Assembly (NCBI GenBank): GCA_002704825.1
Contig: PAIY01000198.1
Span: 1-36,595 of the forward strand
Source of the DNA: Phycisphaeraceae bacterium
GTDB taxonomy: Bacteria; Planctomycetota; Phycisphaerae; Phycisphaerales; Phycisphaeraceae
Direction of reading: 5' to 3'
DNA length: 36,595 nucleotides
A program made the translations under genes and the position numbers. Positions 1 to 9,569 of the stretch are shown one piece after another. The notes under the pieces were generated by a model, which did no database searches, was not told where the DNA came from, and saw only the letters and a list, made by a program, of their open reading frames with translations. The first letter of the stretch is position 1, and each line of letters starts with the position of its first letter.

Positions 1-390
1 CTCGAGTCGGCCTGCTGGGTGGGCCTCTTTTGCGTGCGCGTCAACTATTCAAACTGGGACCATTTTGCGTGCGCACTTCCATTTGTGTTGCGTTTCATTT
101 TTGGATGACCTTTCACATGAAGGAGCCTTTGGCAAATTGCCTTACCAAGTCACGATGTGCCGCGTTGCCGACATCGTTACATCAGTGTTGATCGAACATT
201 TACACAAAGAACAAAACACGTTTAGGACCAGTCGGCATGTCCACCTTCGTCTGTTCGAAAACACCGTTAATTATGACGTTGCTTTGATATGGTTATATCG
301 ACGTAACCTCAGAGGGAGTTAAGCCTACTTGGGATATGCAGGGGTATCTTTTCCACTTTCAGGTTCTGACCATTTCACGATGCCGAAATT
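1..390. other. left-edge region without a supported gene
   Basis: Two plus-strand frames are open from the window edge. One (bases 2-322) runs 106 codons with no recognisable motif, is rich in Cys and His, and looks unlike the proteins elsewhere in the window. The 12-mer TTTTGCGTGCGC occurs twice, near 28 and 64. This could be the 3' end of an unseen gene or decayed mobile DNA; nothing in the sequence decides it. Confidence 0.3.
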
Positions 391-425
391 AAAAAACAGG
401 ACTCACTGGTTTAGCAAGTCCTGTT
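391..425 (-). terminator. intrinsic terminator of the 449-2194 chemoreceptor gene
   Basis: Read on the minus strand, the arm AACAGGACT (425-417) pairs perfectly with AGTCCTGTT (403-395) around a 13-nt loop and is followed by a T run. It begins about 24 nt past the stop codon of the chemoreceptor gene, which is the expected place for a Rho-independent terminator. Confidence 0.85.
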
Positions 426-448
426 CAATGATTTGTTTATACGTTAGA

Positions 449-2194
449 TCAGGCTTTGATCAGCTTGGCATCAATCTTGAACTGCCTGACGAGCAATTGA
501 AGTTGTTCAGCCTTGCTGGAGAGTTGGCCAGAGGCCTCAGCAGCCTGTGAAGCACCTTCACTGGATTGGCGGGTGAAGGAACTGATGCTCTCGATGCTGT
601 TGGCAACCTGACCGCTGGCGGTGGATTGCTGATCGGCAGCAGCGGCGATCGAACGAATCATGTCCACCGCAGCCTTGGAACTCTCGACAATGTTCTTGAG
701 ACTTTCACCTGCCTCTGAAGCACGCTCGGCGCCGCCTGCAACCTGTTCGGTGCCTTTGCCCATGCGTTCGACAGCAGACTGCGTTTCGGTCTGGATCGCC
801 GTAATGGATTGGGCAATCTCATCCGTTGCCTTGGTCGTGCGATCGGCAAGCTTGCGGACTTCATCGGCAACAACGGCAAACCCGCGACCATGTTCACCGG
901 CACGGGCAGCTTCAATCGCAGCATTCAGTGCCAGCAGGTTGGTCTGATCGGCAATGTCGTTAATCACCGCAATGATCTGACCAATCTGTTCGCCACGCTT
1001 GCCCAGTTCCTCAACGGAGTTGGCCGTTTCGGTCACCGTCTGCTTGATCGACTGCATTTCATGGACAGTTTCAAAAACAATCCGACCACCCTCTTCAGCA
1101 GCCTGGGCATCATGTTCAGCATGCTTGACGACATCTTCACTCTTGCGCGCCACTTCGACGATCGAAACGTTCATCTCTTCGATGGCACTGGAAATCTGAT
1201 GTACCTGTGCGGACTGTTGTGACAAACCGTTTGCCATCTCATCGGAGACAGCAGCAATTTCCGTCGCGGCGGACGCCACTTCGCTGGCCGAGGAAGCAAC
1301 CTGTGCAATGGTGTCGTGAATCTTCTGAGCAAAGGTGTTAAAGCCTTTAGCAGGTTTGCCCAGTTCGTCATCGGATTTATGTTCGATGCGTTGGGTCAGA
1401 TCGCCTTCGCCTTCAGCAATGTCAGTCATCATGTCCGAAAGTTTACGGATCGGCCCGACAATGCTCCGGCGGATCAAGAGTAGGGTGAACGGCGTGACGA
1501 TCAGCAGTGAGTAAGCCAACGTGATGCCCACGGCAACGTACATAAAGCCGTTGCGTGCGGTTTGCATCTGAAGGGCAATTTCTGCCTTTTTGCTTTGGAC
1601 GTCATCCACATAGACACCTACACCCATGAACATATCCAAGCCATCACCCACGGGACTGATGTAAGAAAGCTTCTCAGATGTTTCGGTTTCACCGGGCTTG
1701 GCAAAGTAGTAGGAATAGAATCCGCCACCTTTTTGAGACAACTTAATCATGTCTTGAACGATATACGTCTTCTTTGAATCCTGCATGTCGAGTTTGTTTT
1801 GCCCATGTAATTCAGGTTTGGGAGGCATCGCAATGCAGTATCCGTCATATCCATAGACGAATAAATAGCCCGTCATTTTGGTTTCATCAGGCGTGGCATG
1901 GAAGAAGGTATTCTTCAGTGAGTCACGAATGACCTTGATCTTCTCTTCACGTGTGTTCGCATTGGCCAATGCTTCACGCATCTGCCCCTTGGTCGCTTCG
2001 GTGATGGATTGGAGTCTTGCCTTATGGGCAGAGATCATCGCGTCTTCGAGTTTTTCCTGACTGATACTTTCGAGTTTCTGCACCAGGAATAATCCTGACA
2101 CGGCAACCACAACCGTTAGCCCGGAAAGGATGGCCACAAGCGCCCAGATTTTCTGGCTGATGGTACGGACTTTAAATATTTTCAAAGAGACCAT
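449..2194 (-). CDS. methyl-accepting chemotaxis protein with periplasmic sCache domain (copy 1)
   Basis: Transmembrane chemoreceptor that would control a CheA/CheW array according to a periplasmic ligand; 581 residues. TM1 spans about residues 17-38. A single-Cache (sCache_2-like) sensor follows to about 205, recognisable by [26 protein letters not shown] and the terminal [10 protein letters not shown]2 is about 207-232, then HAMP and a cytoplasmic signalling hairpin whose tip reads [20 protein letters not shown]. There is no C-terminal CheR/CheB tethering pentapeptide. The start at 2194 is chosen because AGGAGT (2203-2208) lies 8 nt upstream; an in-frame ATG 45 nt earlier lacks such a site. 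It is a paralogue of the next gene (2522-4258) on the same strand, but a 327-bp gap suggests separate transcription. Some sCache_2 receptors bind small carboxylates; the ligand here is unknown. No che or flagellar gene is in the window. Confidence 0.93.
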   Translation of the reverse strand: MVSLKIFKVRTISQKIWALVAILSGLTVVVAVSGLFLVQKLESISQEKLEDAMISAHKARLQSITEATKGQMREALANANTREEKIKVIRDSLKNTFFHATPDETKMTGYLFVYGYDGYCIAMPPKPELHGQNKLDMQDSKKTYIVQDMIKLSQKGGGFYSYYFAKPGETETSEKLSYISPVGDGLDMFMGVGVYVDDVQSKKAEIALQMQTARNGFMYVAVGITLAYSLLIVTPFTLLLIRRSIVGPIRKLSDMMTDIAEGEGDLTQRIEHKSDDELGKPAKGFNTFAQKIHDTIAQVASSASEVASAATEIAAVSDEMANGLSQQSAQVHQISSAIEEMNVSIVEVARKSEDVVKHAEHDAQAAEEGGRIVFETVHEMQSIKQTVTETANSVEELGKRGEQIGQIIAVINDIADQTNLLALNAAIEAARAGEHGRGFAVVADEVRKLADRTTKATDEIAQSITAIQTETQSAVERMGKGTEQVAGGAERASEAGESLKNIVESSKAAVDMIRSIAAAADQQSTASGQVANSIESISSFTRQSSEGASQAAEASGQLSSKAEQLQLLVRQFKIDAKLIKA

Positions 2195-2521
2195 GTGGTG
2201 CGACTCCTGTTTTGCTGCATGTTCAGGATAATTGGGCAAGGACGATCCATACGCAATGAAGACGTTGTTCCTTGCCTGTTACATGCCTGATACATACATC
2301 GCTCGACCTTTTCATAGGTTCGTGTTTTACAATGCGGGTATTGACTTGATGCATATCGACCTAAACCAAAGGCGTATTAAGTTGGCTGAACAGATTTACA
2401 GGAAAAATATATTCTCTTTTTTCAGGGAATCCTACGAGAGTGCTGCAAATCTCGGGCATGCAATAACCCATTTGAATGGACAAATCCATCAGTTGAGGCC
2501 AAGAGTTGATATGGGACGATT
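2195..2521. other. intergenic region between the two chemoreceptor genes
   Basis: It must hold the promoter of copy 1 and the transcription end of copy 2 (both minus strand). No T-tract hairpin follows copy 2, and no convincing sigma-70 or sigma-28 promoter was found by eye. A short motif CCCATTTGAATGGAC at about 2467-2481 resembles the inverted repeat CCATTC...GAATGG (4374-4395) upstream of copy 2. Confidence 0.4.
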
Positions 2522-4258
2522 TCAGTGATTTTCGTCGTTGCTGATTTTGAATTGTCTGACGAGTTGTTGGAGTTGTTCAGCTTTATTTGAAAGTTGTCCA
2601 CAGGCCTCCGCGGCTTGCATGGCACCCTGGCTGGATTGAGACGTGACATTGCTGATGGCTTCGATGTTGTTGGCCACCTGCGTGCTGGCGCTGGACTGCT
2701 CTTCGACGGCAGCAGCGATGGACTCAATACGTTCGGCCACGGTGTGAGCCGATTCGACAATCTGCTGCAGACTTTCGCCTGCACGTGATGCATTCTCAGC
2801 ACCTTTACTGACTTGCTGGGTTCCAGCACTCATGCGTTCGACAGCTTGTTTGGTTTCCGCCTGGATCGCAGAAATGGATTGGGCGACCTCATCCGTTGCC
2901 TTGGTTGTGCGATCCGCCAGTTTACGGACTTCGTCTGCGACGACGGCAAACCCACGTCCGTGTTCACCGGCCCGGGCTGCTTCGATGGCAGCATTGAGTG
3001 CCAACAGGTTGGTCTGGTCAGCAATGTCATTGATCACACTGATGATCTGCCCGATCTGTTCACCGCGTTTGCCCAGGTCGTTGACCGCCTGTGCGGATTG
3101 GGAGACGGTGTGCTCAATGCTCTGCATCCCCTCAACCGTTTGGCGGACAATCAACCCACCTTCTTCTGCGATGTCACCACTGGCTTTGGCTTGCGTGGAA
3201 GCTTCATCGCTTTTGCGTGCCACTTCGACAATTGAAGCGTTCATTTCTTCAATGGCACTGGAAATCTGGTGGATTTGAGCAGACTGTTGTTTTAAACCGC
3301 CTGCCATTTGATCGGACACCGCAGCAATCTCCGTTGATGCCGAGGCGACTTCCGTGGCCGAGTTGGCGACCATGGCAATGGTGTTGTTGATCTTGCGGGC
3401 AAAGGTGTTAAACCCCTTGGCCAGTTGACCGACTTCATCCTTGGCATCGTAGTCGATGCGCGCGGTCAGATCGCCTTGGCCTTCAGCAATATCAAGCATG
3501 GCAGCGGAGACTTTACGGATCGGGCCGACGATGATTTTGTTGATCAGCAGCAAGGTGAAGGGGACGACAATCAACAGCAGATACAAACCAATCACGATAC
3601 CGCCAAAGATCAACAGACGATTCATGGCCGTATCCAATTGGTCATGCACGAGATCTTTTTGTGTCTGGATATCGTCGATGTATATCCCAGTACCCAGGTA
3701 CCATGACGTGCCGGGGATCGGGGCAACGTAGGAGAGTTTGGGGGATGTGGTTTCTTCACCCGGTTTTTTGAAGACGTAATGGACATACCCGCCACCGTTA
3801 TCCATGGCTTTGGTGAATTCGCGGAACAGGTAAACACCATTCTCGTCCTTGTAATCCCAGTAGTTTTTGTCCTGTTTCCCCGCATTGCCCGGATAGACGA
3901 TGCAGTTACCTTTCAGATCATAGACAAAGAAATAACCGCTCTTGTTCTGCTCGGTTTCAGTGGTATGAAACAGACCATTATTCAGCATCTCACGGATGAC
4001 CGTGAGTTTGTCTTCTTCTGTTTGTTGCTTGGACATCATCAGAACCAACTGGTCATTCTCTGCTTCAACCAATGCTTTGAGCTTGGTTTGATGATTGGCA
4101 AGCATGACATCTTCAATGGATGCAAGTCCGATGTTTTGCATCTGGTGTGTGATGTAAAGACCGATAGCCGTAGCCAGAATTGCCAGACCCATGAGTACAG
4201 AAACAAGCAACCAGATCTTCCGACTCAGTGATTGATTCTTTAATAGATGTAAATTCAT
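2522..4258 (-). CDS. methyl-accepting chemotaxis protein with periplasmic sCache domain (copy 2)
   Basis: Second chemoreceptor, 578 residues, with the same architecture as copy 1: TM1 near residues 16-38, a periplasmic sCache domain ([40 protein letters not shown]), TM2, HAMP and an MCP signalling domain. The signalling tip [20 protein letters not shown] is identical to copy 1, whereas the sensor domains differ clearly, so the pair probably signals to the same array in response to different ligands. The start at 4258 is supported by AAGGAAGGA about 8-10 nt upstream; an earlier in-frame ATG 27 nt upstream precedes that ribosome-binding site. No CheR tether is present. The gene is divergent from the glutamate dehydrogenase gene, sharing a 318-bp intergenic region. 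Confidence 0.93.
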   Translation of the reverse strand: MNLHLLKNQSLSRKIWLLVSVLMGLAILATAIGLYITHQMQNIGLASIEDVMLANHQTKLKALVEAENDQLVLMMSKQQTEEDKLTVIREMLNNGLFHTTETEQNKSGYFFVYDLKGNCIVYPGNAGKQDKNYWDYKDENGVYLFREFTKAMDNGGGYVHYVFKKPGEETTSPKLSYVAPIPGTSWYLGTGIYIDDIQTQKDLVHDQLDTAMNRLLIFGGIVIGLYLLLIVVPFTLLLINKIIVGPIRKVSAAMLDIAEGQGDLTARIDYDAKDEVGQLAKGFNTFARKINNTIAMVANSATEVASASTEIAAVSDQMAGGLKQQSAQIHQISSAIEEMNASIVEVARKSDEASTQAKASGDIAEEGGLIVRQTVEGMQSIEHTVSQSAQAVNDLGKRGEQIGQIISVINDIADQTNLLALNAAIEAARAGEHGRGFAVVADEVRKLADRTTKATDEVAQSISAIQAETKQAVERMSAGTQQVSKGAENASRAGESLQQIVESAHTVAERIESIAAAVEEQSSASTQVANNIEAISNVTSQSSQGAMQAAEACGQLSNKAEQLQQLVRQFKISNDENH

Positions 4259-4576
4259 GGCCACGGTCCTTCCTTGTTCAGACACCTGATCTTCAGGATG
4301 TCACTGGTACAATTAACGGATATCAAGCACCCGTTAGCGAAGTAATTCCCGGAAGAACATCATTTTTGTTCGCCCATTCAAACAAATTCGAATGGACGTG
4401 TGGCGGATAACGAAAAGATGTCTGTATTTATATCGGAATATATAGAGGTGCGATTGATAAGGGTTATTACTGAGTTTTGCATCATTCTGATTTCCAGATT
4501 TCTGTCATAAATTATCAGCCTGGGTCTGGATCTTGCCGATCTTTTATGTAGGGTTATTACGAGGAGACAAGAGAAG
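4259..4576. promoter_or_regulatory. divergent regulatory region with a GGGTTATTAC direct repeat
   Basis: This region must drive copy 2 leftward and the dehydrogenase rightward. The 10-mer GGGTTATTAC occurs at 4461-4470 and 4551-4560, exactly 90 bp apart, the second copy directly abutting the GAGGAG ribosome-binding site. CCATTC and GAATGG form an inverted repeat at about 4374-4395. No consensus promoter was identified with confidence, so a regulatory role is inferred from position only. Confidence 0.4.
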
Positions 4577-5902
4577 ATGTGTGCAGAGACCCCCGCCGAT
4601 ATGCGTCATCCCAATCATGTGCTTGATGAATTGGGCTTCCGTTACGATCCGAACAATCTTTTTCAGCAGACCGCCAATGCGCTGCTTGAAGCTGCAGAAA
4701 TATTGGACCTGCCGCATCACCTGCGATTGATCCTGGCGCAGCCCAAGACTGAAGTGATGATGCATTTTCCCGTGCGTCTGGATAACGGTGATTACCGCTT
4801 GTTTAAAGGCTATCGCGTTCAGCACAACAACATTCTCGGACCCTACAAGGGGGGCATGCGCTTTCACCCGTCGGTGTCCCTGGATGACATTAAATCATTG
4901 GCGGTGCTGATGACACTCAAGTGTTCGCTGGCGCAACTACCATTGGGCGGTGCCAAGGGTGGCGTACAGGTTGACCCACGGAGTTTGTCGCGTGATGAAC
5001 TGCGTCGCCTGACCCGTCGCTTCACCGCTGCACTGGATGGCAACATTGGTGTCGATCACGACATCCCCGCGCCGGACATGGGCACCAACGCTCAGATCAT
5101 GGCATGGATGGCAGACACCTACATGAACTTTAATGACCACATGGGCAAACACCAGGCTCGCGCCATCGTCACTGGCAAGCCCATCGAGTTCGGCGGTTCA
5201 CACGGGCGTGAAAAAGCCACCGGCCAGGGATTGGTCTACACACTCGAACGCTGCCTGCCTGATGTGGGCATTCCCATGGACCAAATGACCTACAGCCTCA
5301 TCGGTTTTGGCAACGTCGGATCATGGGCGGCGCGACTGCTTGCTGAGCGTGGCAGCAAACTCATCACCGTCATGGATCACACCGGTGCGATTCTCAATAC
5401 CCACGGCATTGACGCTGCGGATCTTGCGAATTACGTTGTCAAGCATGCCGGTGTCGCCGGTTATCCCAAGGCTGATGCGATTGACGAAAAGACGTTCTAC
5501 GAAACCCAGGTCGATGTCTTTATCCCTGCAGCGTTGGAACAGATGGTCCACGAACACAACGCATCCTGGCTTAACTGCAAGGTGCTCGCTGAAGCAGCCA
5601 ACGCACCATGTACGCCTGCAGCCGAGCGCATCCTGCTTGATCGTGGTGTGTTAATCCTGCCCGCCATTTTGTGTAACTCCGGTGGCGTGACGGTGAGTTA
5701 CTTTGAATGGAAACAAAACCGCCAGGCTGAGACGTGGGACCTTGAAAAAGTCGATCGCCAGCTCAAGAAACACATCTACACCGCTGCGGATAAAAGTCTT
5801 CAAGCCACGCGACGATTCAATGTCGATCTGCGCACCGGTTCCTATATCGCAGCATTGGAAAACATCGGCAAGGTCTACGACATGCGTGGTATCTTCCCGT
5901 AA
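4577..5902 (+). CDS. gdhA: Glu/Leu/Phe/Val dehydrogenase family protein, probably glutamate dehydrogenase
   Basis: Cytosolic NAD(P)-dependent oxidative deamination of an amino acid, most likely the glutamate/2-oxoglutarate interconversion that links carbon and nitrogen metabolism. The 441-residue length fits hexameric GDH. The substrate domain has KGGMRFHP (91-98), the catalytic-lysine motif PLGGAKGG with K127, and PAPDMGT with D167. The Rossmann domain carries GFGNVG (243-248), and NSGGVTVSYFEW lies near the C-terminus. GAGGAG at 4561-4566 lies 10 nt before the ATG. Coenzyme preference and exclusion of leucine or phenylalanine as substrate cannot be settled by eye. It appears to be monocistronic; a palindromic repeat element lies 54 bp downstream and no T-tract terminator is seen. 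Confidence 0.92.
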   Translation: MCAETPADMRHPNHVLDELGFRYDPNNLFQQTANALLEAAEILDLPHHLRLILAQPKTEVMMHFPVRLDNGDYRLFKGYRVQHNNILGPYKGGMRFHPSVSLDDIKSLAVLMTLKCSLAQLPLGGAKGGVQVDPRSLSRDELRRLTRRFTAALDGNIGVDHDIPAPDMGTNAQIMAWMADTYMNFNDHMGKHQARAIVTGKPIEFGGSHGREKATGQGLVYTLERCLPDVGIPMDQMTYSLIGFGNVGSWAARLLAERGSKLITVMDHTGAILNTHGIDAADLANYVVKHAGVAGYPKADAIDEKTFYETQVDVFIPAALEQMVHEHNASWLNCKVLAEAANAPCTPAAERILLDRGVLILPAILCNSGGVTVSYFEWKQNRQAETWDLEKVDRQLKKHIYTAADKSLQATRRFNVDLRTGSYIAALENIGKVYDMRGIFP

Positions 5903-5955
5903 ACTGACGATGTGAAACGATCAGTGCTTGCTTAGTTTCATATGCAGCATTGATC

Positions 5956-6047
5956 CGTCACTCCCGCGCAGGCGGGAGTCCAGTGGTACCTGCAAGTGTC
6001 AACTGCTTGCCACTGGATTTTCGACTTCCGGGGGCGCGGGAATGACG
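5956..6047. repeat. palindromic intergenic repeat, copy 1
   Basis: A 92-bp element opening with CGTCACTCCCGCGCAGGCGG and closing with an imperfect reverse complement (GCGGGAATGACG). Inner arms GTCCAGTGG and CCACTGGA flank a centre containing TGCAAGTGTCAACTG. It is one of three copies in the window and the most degenerate, with an altered right arm. It sits between two convergent genes. Confidence 0.85.
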
Positions 6048-6077
6048 GGATGCAAAGATTGAGTCGCTGACTTTGTT

Positions 6078-6695
6078 TTAGCGATAGAGCTGGTGTTGGT
6101 GGATGTATGACTGCACCAGCGGGGCAAGCAGGGATTCATCGATGTGCTTGCCTGCTGCCAACTGGTTACGCAGGTTGGTGGAACTGATGTCGATGCGGTC
6201 GACCTGGATTACGCGCTTAAGCCATTTTTCCCGATCAAAACCCTCGGGGACGGTGATGGGCATTTGCCCGTCACGGTGCATGATGACCGGCAGGGCAAGT
6301 TGTTCGATGCTCTGCCAATCACGCCAACGGTTGAACGCTGCGAGTTGGTCTGCGCCGATGAGAAATCGCAACGTGACGTCTTGCCCCCATGTGGCTTTGA
6401 GTTCACGCAGTGTGTCCACGGTGTAGCTGGGGCCCTGGCGTTTGAGTTCCAGTTCCAGAACGTGACAGCCACGTGAACCTTCCAACGCAAGCTTGAGCAT
6501 GGCAAGGCGGTGATGTGCAGGCGTCTGCGAATGTTTGAGCGGTTGCTGTGCAGCAGGGATAAAGGCCAGGTGGTCTGCACCAATCGCATCTTTGGCCTGC
6601 TGTGGCAAGCGGATGTGCGCAGCGTGTGGTGGGTCGAAGCTGCCACCGAAAAGCAGCACGGTGTCGCCGGGTTGGGGAGTCAATTCATCGCCCAT
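6078..6695 (-). CDS. nadD: nicotinate-nucleotide adenylyltransferase
   Basis: Transfers AMP from ATP to nicotinate mononucleotide to make deamido-NAD in NAD biosynthesis; cytosolic. 205 residues, a normal length. The nucleotidyltransferase motif GGSFDPPHAAH is at 17-27 (His24 and His27), the more usual form being GGSFDPxHxGH, and the ISSTNLR motif is at 170-176. The start at 6695 puts the gene in a 16-nt overlap with the end of the upstream phosphorylase-fold gene, suggesting translational coupling, with a weak AAGGGAAG site upstream. A longer in-frame start exists at 6785 but would add 30 residues lying wholly over the neighbour. The usual partner rsfS is not adjacent. Confidence 0.92.
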   Translation of the reverse strand: MGDELTPQPGDTVLLFGGSFDPPHAAHIRLPQQAKDAIGADHLAFIPAAQQPLKHSQTPAHHRLAMLKLALEGSRGCHVLELELKRQGPSYTVDTLRELKATWGQDVTLRFLIGADQLAAFNRWRDWQSIEQLALPVIMHRDGQMPITVPEGFDREKWLKRVIQVDRIDISSTNLRNQLAAGKHIDESLLAPLVQSYIHQHQLYR

Positions 6696-7384
6696 TGACC
6701 GATCTTCCCTTCGACAAAATAAGCTAACGACTGGTTGGCAATCTTGGCGCGCTTGCCCATCATCAGCAGGGTTGGCAATCGCCACGGGCCACAGAGTAAC
6801 ACCTTGATCGCACCTGAAATGGATGTCCGACCGTCTTCAGTGATGCAGCCTGCGGACCACTTGGGGAGCGACTGGTGCGCCTGGTCACTGATGCTGCGGA
6901 TCACGGTCAGGCGAACGTCGACTTCCATCGCAGCGGTTGCAGCAGCAAAGGACTCCATGTCCACCGCGACCGCATGCGTGTCGGATTCGAGTTGGGATTT
7001 TTGCATCGGCGTACTGATAATTCGATCGACACTCACCAGCGTGTAGGCCATTTGCCCATCGACCATGACGGTCTGCCCGGATTCATTGATGACGGTTGCA
7101 GGACAGATCACTTCACCCAGTTCCAGTGATGGACTGAGGCCGCCTGCGTAGCCAGCAAAGACGATGCGACATTGCGGGAAAAGCTGGGCAGCTTCACGGA
7201 CAGCCTGGGCTGCGCGATCCGGTCCCATGCCGGTGACTTGGGCGATGACGGGTAAACCAGCTACATCACCTTCCCAGCTCAATGGGGACTTTTGCCCAAG
7301 ATGCATCTGCTTGGCTAACGGCTCCATCTCCACGACAGTCGCGGTCAGAAGGATCACAGGCGTTGGTTGATCGGTGTTGGTCAT
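6680..7384 (-). CDS. nucleoside phosphorylase/hydrolase superfamily protein (MTA/SAH nucleosidase-like)
   Basis: Predicted to cleave the N-glycosidic bond of a purine nucleoside or related compound (PNP/UDP phosphorylase fold); 234 residues, cytosolic. Visible family features are the N-terminal ILLTATVVEMEPL strand-helix, the glycine-rich FAGYAGGL (77-83), AVDMES (140-145) whose Glu normally contacts ribose, and RSISDQA (163-169) whose Asp is the usual catalytic acid. This pattern fits MTA/SAH nucleosidase, futalosine hydrolase or hopanoid-associated phosphorylases; the sequence alone does not choose between them. No menaquinone or hopanoid gene is nearby. It overlaps nadD by 16 nt, so the two are probably co-transcribed. 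No clear ribosome-binding site precedes the start. Confidence 0.8.
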   Translation of the reverse strand: MTNTDQPTPVILLTATVVEMEPLAKQMHLGQKSPLSWEGDVAGLPVIAQVTGMGPDRAAQAVREAAQLFPQCRIVFAGYAGGLSPSLELGEVICPATVINESGQTVMVDGQMAYTLVSVDRIISTPMQKSQLESDTHAVAVDMESFAAATAAMEVDVRLTVIRSISDQAHQSLPKWSAGCITEDGRTSISGAIKVLLCGPWRLPTLLMMGKRAKIANQSLAYFVEGKIGQWAMN

Positions 7385-7468
7385 GATTGGTTTGCAATGT
7401 AACAGGTCAGATTTGAACCGCCAATGTCATGATTGTGAATATCGGGAAATTCAGTATCAAGACAATGG

Positions 7469-7747
7469 CTCACGCCCGCTTCGCTCAAGACGCAAAGACG
7501 CGAAGTATCAAGCACAACTTTTTAGCACACAGACCCCAGAGATCACAGAGACGCAAGTAAGTCTTTTCGTCACTCCCGCGCAGGCGGTAGTCCAGTGATA
7601 TCTGCAAGCGTCAACTGAATACCACTGGATTCCCGCCTGCACGGGAATGACGGATGAGTGTGATTGGTCTTCTTGTGTTGCGAATTGGCATTCACAAACT
7701 GTCTTAAAACCTTCGCGTCTTTGCGTCTTGAGCGAAGCGGGCGTGAG
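7469..7747. repeat. composite element: perfect 37-bp inverted repeat enclosing a palindromic repeat
   Basis: Bases 7469-7505 are the exact reverse complement of 7711-7747 (37 of 37), each arm containing GACGCAAAGACGCGAAG or its complement. The interior holds copy 2 of the 85-bp palindromic repeat and CCAGAGATCACAGAGACGC. No open reading frame of useful size lies inside, so it is a non-autonomous or extragenic repeat. It fills most of the 389-bp gap between the phosphorylase-fold gene and the dehydrogenase gene; the rest shows nothing recognisable. Confidence 0.85.
7568..7652. repeat. palindromic intergenic repeat, copy 2
   Basis: 85 bp, beginning CGTCACTCCCGCGCAGGCGG and ending with the near reverse complement CCCGCCTGCACGGGAATGACG, with inner GTCCAGTG / CCACTGGA arms. 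It is nested within the 37-bp inverted repeat and is very similar to the copy at 10619-10703. Confidence 0.88.
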
Positions 7748-7773
7748 ACTTGTTTCAGATCGCTTGAAAAGAA

Positions 7774-8742
7774 TTACCCGTTAACCACGTTCTGCGGTTT
7801 GCCATCGAGATAGCCTTTGAGATTCTGGTAGGCGGTGTCGATGAGTCGCGTGCGGGCTTCGCGGGTGTCCCACGCGATGTGCGGGGTGATCACGCAGTTG
7901 GGTGCGGTGAGCAGGGGATCATCTGCAGCAGGGGGCTCGGTATCCAGCACATCCAACCCCGCGCCTGCAATCACGCCGTTGGCCAGGGCGTCGGCCAATG
8001 CCTGGGCATCGACGAGTGGACCGCGACCGGTGTTGAGCACGAACGCGGTGGACTTCATCGTTGCAAGACGATCAGCATTGACGACATGTTTGGTGTCATC
8101 AGTCAATGGGCAGTGCAGACTCAGCACATCGGACTGGGTGAAGACTTCATCCAGCGACACCTGTTTGATCGGCAGATTGTCGGTGCGCTGGGCGGTGAGT
8201 TGGGAGCGGTTGTAGGCGATGACGTTCATGCCCATGGCGATACCGATGCGGGCAAAGGCCAGGCCGATCTGACCAAAGCCGATGAGTCCGAGTGTCTTGC
8301 CATACAGTTCGGTCAGCGGGGCGACGGTGAAACAGAAGTCATCACAGTTGACCCATTGCCCATCGTGGACGGCACGGTCATGGGCGCCGACACGGCTTGC
8401 CAATTCGAGCATCAGGCCGGTCGCCAGTTGGGCGACGGAGTGCGTGGAGTAGGCGGGGACATTGGTGACGGTGATGCCCCGCGCTTTGGCGTTGTCGATG
8501 TCCACGACGTTGTACCCGGTCGCCAGCACGCCGATGTATTTGAGCTTGGGCAACTGGGCGAGCATGTCCGCGGAGATGACGGTTTTGTTGGTCAGCAGGG
8601 CGTCGGCATCGACACTTCGGGAAACGACATCCGGGCGCGGCGTGCGGTCATGCGTGGTGAATTGGCCGAGGCTGGCGAATTTTTCCCAACTCAGGTCGCC
8701 GGGGTTGGCGGTGAATCCGTCGAGACAGACGATGGTGCTCAT
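7774..8742 (-). CDS. D-2-hydroxyacid dehydrogenase (glycerate dehydrogenase-like)
   Basis: NAD(P)-dependent reduction of a 2-keto acid or oxidation of a D-2-hydroxyacid, for example hydroxypyruvate to D-glycerate; cytosolic. 322 residues. The catalytic domain is split around a Rossmann domain with GFGQIG (155-160). The catalytic triad is visible: R240 in LNTGRGPL, E269 in LDVLDTEPP and H288 in ITPHIAW. It lacks the ACT regulatory domain of long SerA enzymes. The start at 8742 is preceded by AAGGA at a suitable distance; the ATG-like codon 18 nt earlier is less likely. The family is broad, so glycerate dehydrogenase is the best guess rather than a firm assignment. It is divergent from the next gene. 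Confidence 0.88.
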   Translation of the reverse strand: MSTIVCLDGFTANPGDLSWEKFASLGQFTTHDRTPRPDVVSRSVDADALLTNKTVISADMLAQLPKLKYIGVLATGYNVVDIDNAKARGITVTNVPAYSTHSVAQLATGLMLELASRVGAHDRAVHDGQWVNCDDFCFTVAPLTELYGKTLGLIGFGQIGLAFARIGIAMGMNVIAYNRSQLTAQRTDNLPIKQVSLDEVFTQSDVLSLHCPLTDDTKHVVNADRLATMKSTAFVLNTGRGPLVDAQALADALANGVIAGAGLDVLDTEPPAADDPLLTAPNCVITPHIAWDTREARTRLIDTAYQNLKGYLDGKPQNVVNG

Positions 8743-8918
8743 GTGGTGTTCCTTGGGCAAAGCGTGTTGGCGGGCTGTCGGTTTGGAACCCTTGTTATGC
8801 TCCGTGATCGGCGGACTGTCAAATGGCCAGCCGTGTCGGTCATTGGGAATGATGTTGCAACAGACCGGGTTGGCGACCTAACCGACTGGTCCATGCGGAC
8901 TTTAAAAGGTGGTACTGA

Positions 8919-9569
8919 TTGCCCAAAACAGCTATCATGAGTCGCATGGCCATTTATCTGGACGAACAGGAACTGACCCTTGATGCGACATCCATCAAGG
9001 AAGTGATCACCGCTGCCAACGAAAAGGCGATCAACCAACGACGGATTGTCGTTGAGGTTGCCATTGATGGTGAGGTTGTCCCCGCTCAGGAATTGGAAGC
9101 TCGCCAGGACGAGTCGGTGCCCCAGGGTGTTGATGTCCGGCTGGTGTCGGCACGTCCCAGTGATCTGGCCATTGATACGCTCAATCAGTGCACATTGGCG
9201 TTGGATGAAGCACGCAAGTTCACCTCCGAAGCCGCAGAGCAGCTTCAGCAGGACAACGTCAACGGTGCCACCGAACAGATTGCCAAATCCGTGAACATCT
9301 GGCAGCAGGTCCAGGCGGTCGTCGCCCAGTCGACCAAGCTCACCGGCATCGACCTGAATGAACGCAAACTGGACGGCGAGCCAATCAACGATATCATCCA
9401 GCAACATGTCAACCATCTCACCGAGTTGCGCGACCTGCTTCAGGCACGGGACACGCTGGGGTTGGCGGACGTTTTAACCTACGAATGGCCGGGTGTGCTT
9501 GATCGCTGGCAACAGCTGATCTGCGAAATGATCACCTGGATTGAACAGGAAGATAAGACCGATGACTGA
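8919..9569 (+). CDS. conserved-looking hypothetical protein overlapping nuoC
   Basis: I do not recognise this 216-residue protein. It has no signal peptide or membrane segment and is acidic. Residues about 10-75 look like a small alpha/beta domain (AIYLDEQELTLDA, RRIVVEVAIDGEVV, VDVRLVSARP); about 80-215 looks all-helical, with long amphipathic stretches. AAGGTGG (8906-8912) lies 6 nt before a TTG at 8919, favouring that start, whereas ATG codons at 8937 and 8946 have no ribosome-binding site at proper distance; 8946 would begin directly at the first domain. Its stop overlaps the nuoC start by 8 nt (ATGACTGA), so it is translationally coupled to nuoC. A link to respiratory complex I is inferred from context only. 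Confidence 0.75.
   Translation: MPKTAIMSRMAIYLDEQELTLDATSIKEVITAANEKAINQRRIVVEVAIDGEVVPAQELEARQDESVPQGVDVRLVSARPSDLAIDTLNQCTLALDEARKFTSEAAEQLQQDNVNGATEQIAKSVNIWQQVQAVVAQSTKLTGIDLNERKLDGEPINDIIQQHVNHLTELRDLLQARDTLGLADVLTYEWPGVLDRWQQLICEMITWIEQEDKTDD

Noticed and set aside
2-322. Open frame from the left edge as a gene end or transposase remnant
   Set aside because: No motif, odd Cys/His-rich composition and no homology I recognise. Kept only as an undetermined region.
4259-4450. Sigma-28 (flagellar) promoter before chemoreceptor copy 2
   Set aside because: A TAAA with the right distance is present, but the downstream half does not match GCCGATAA.
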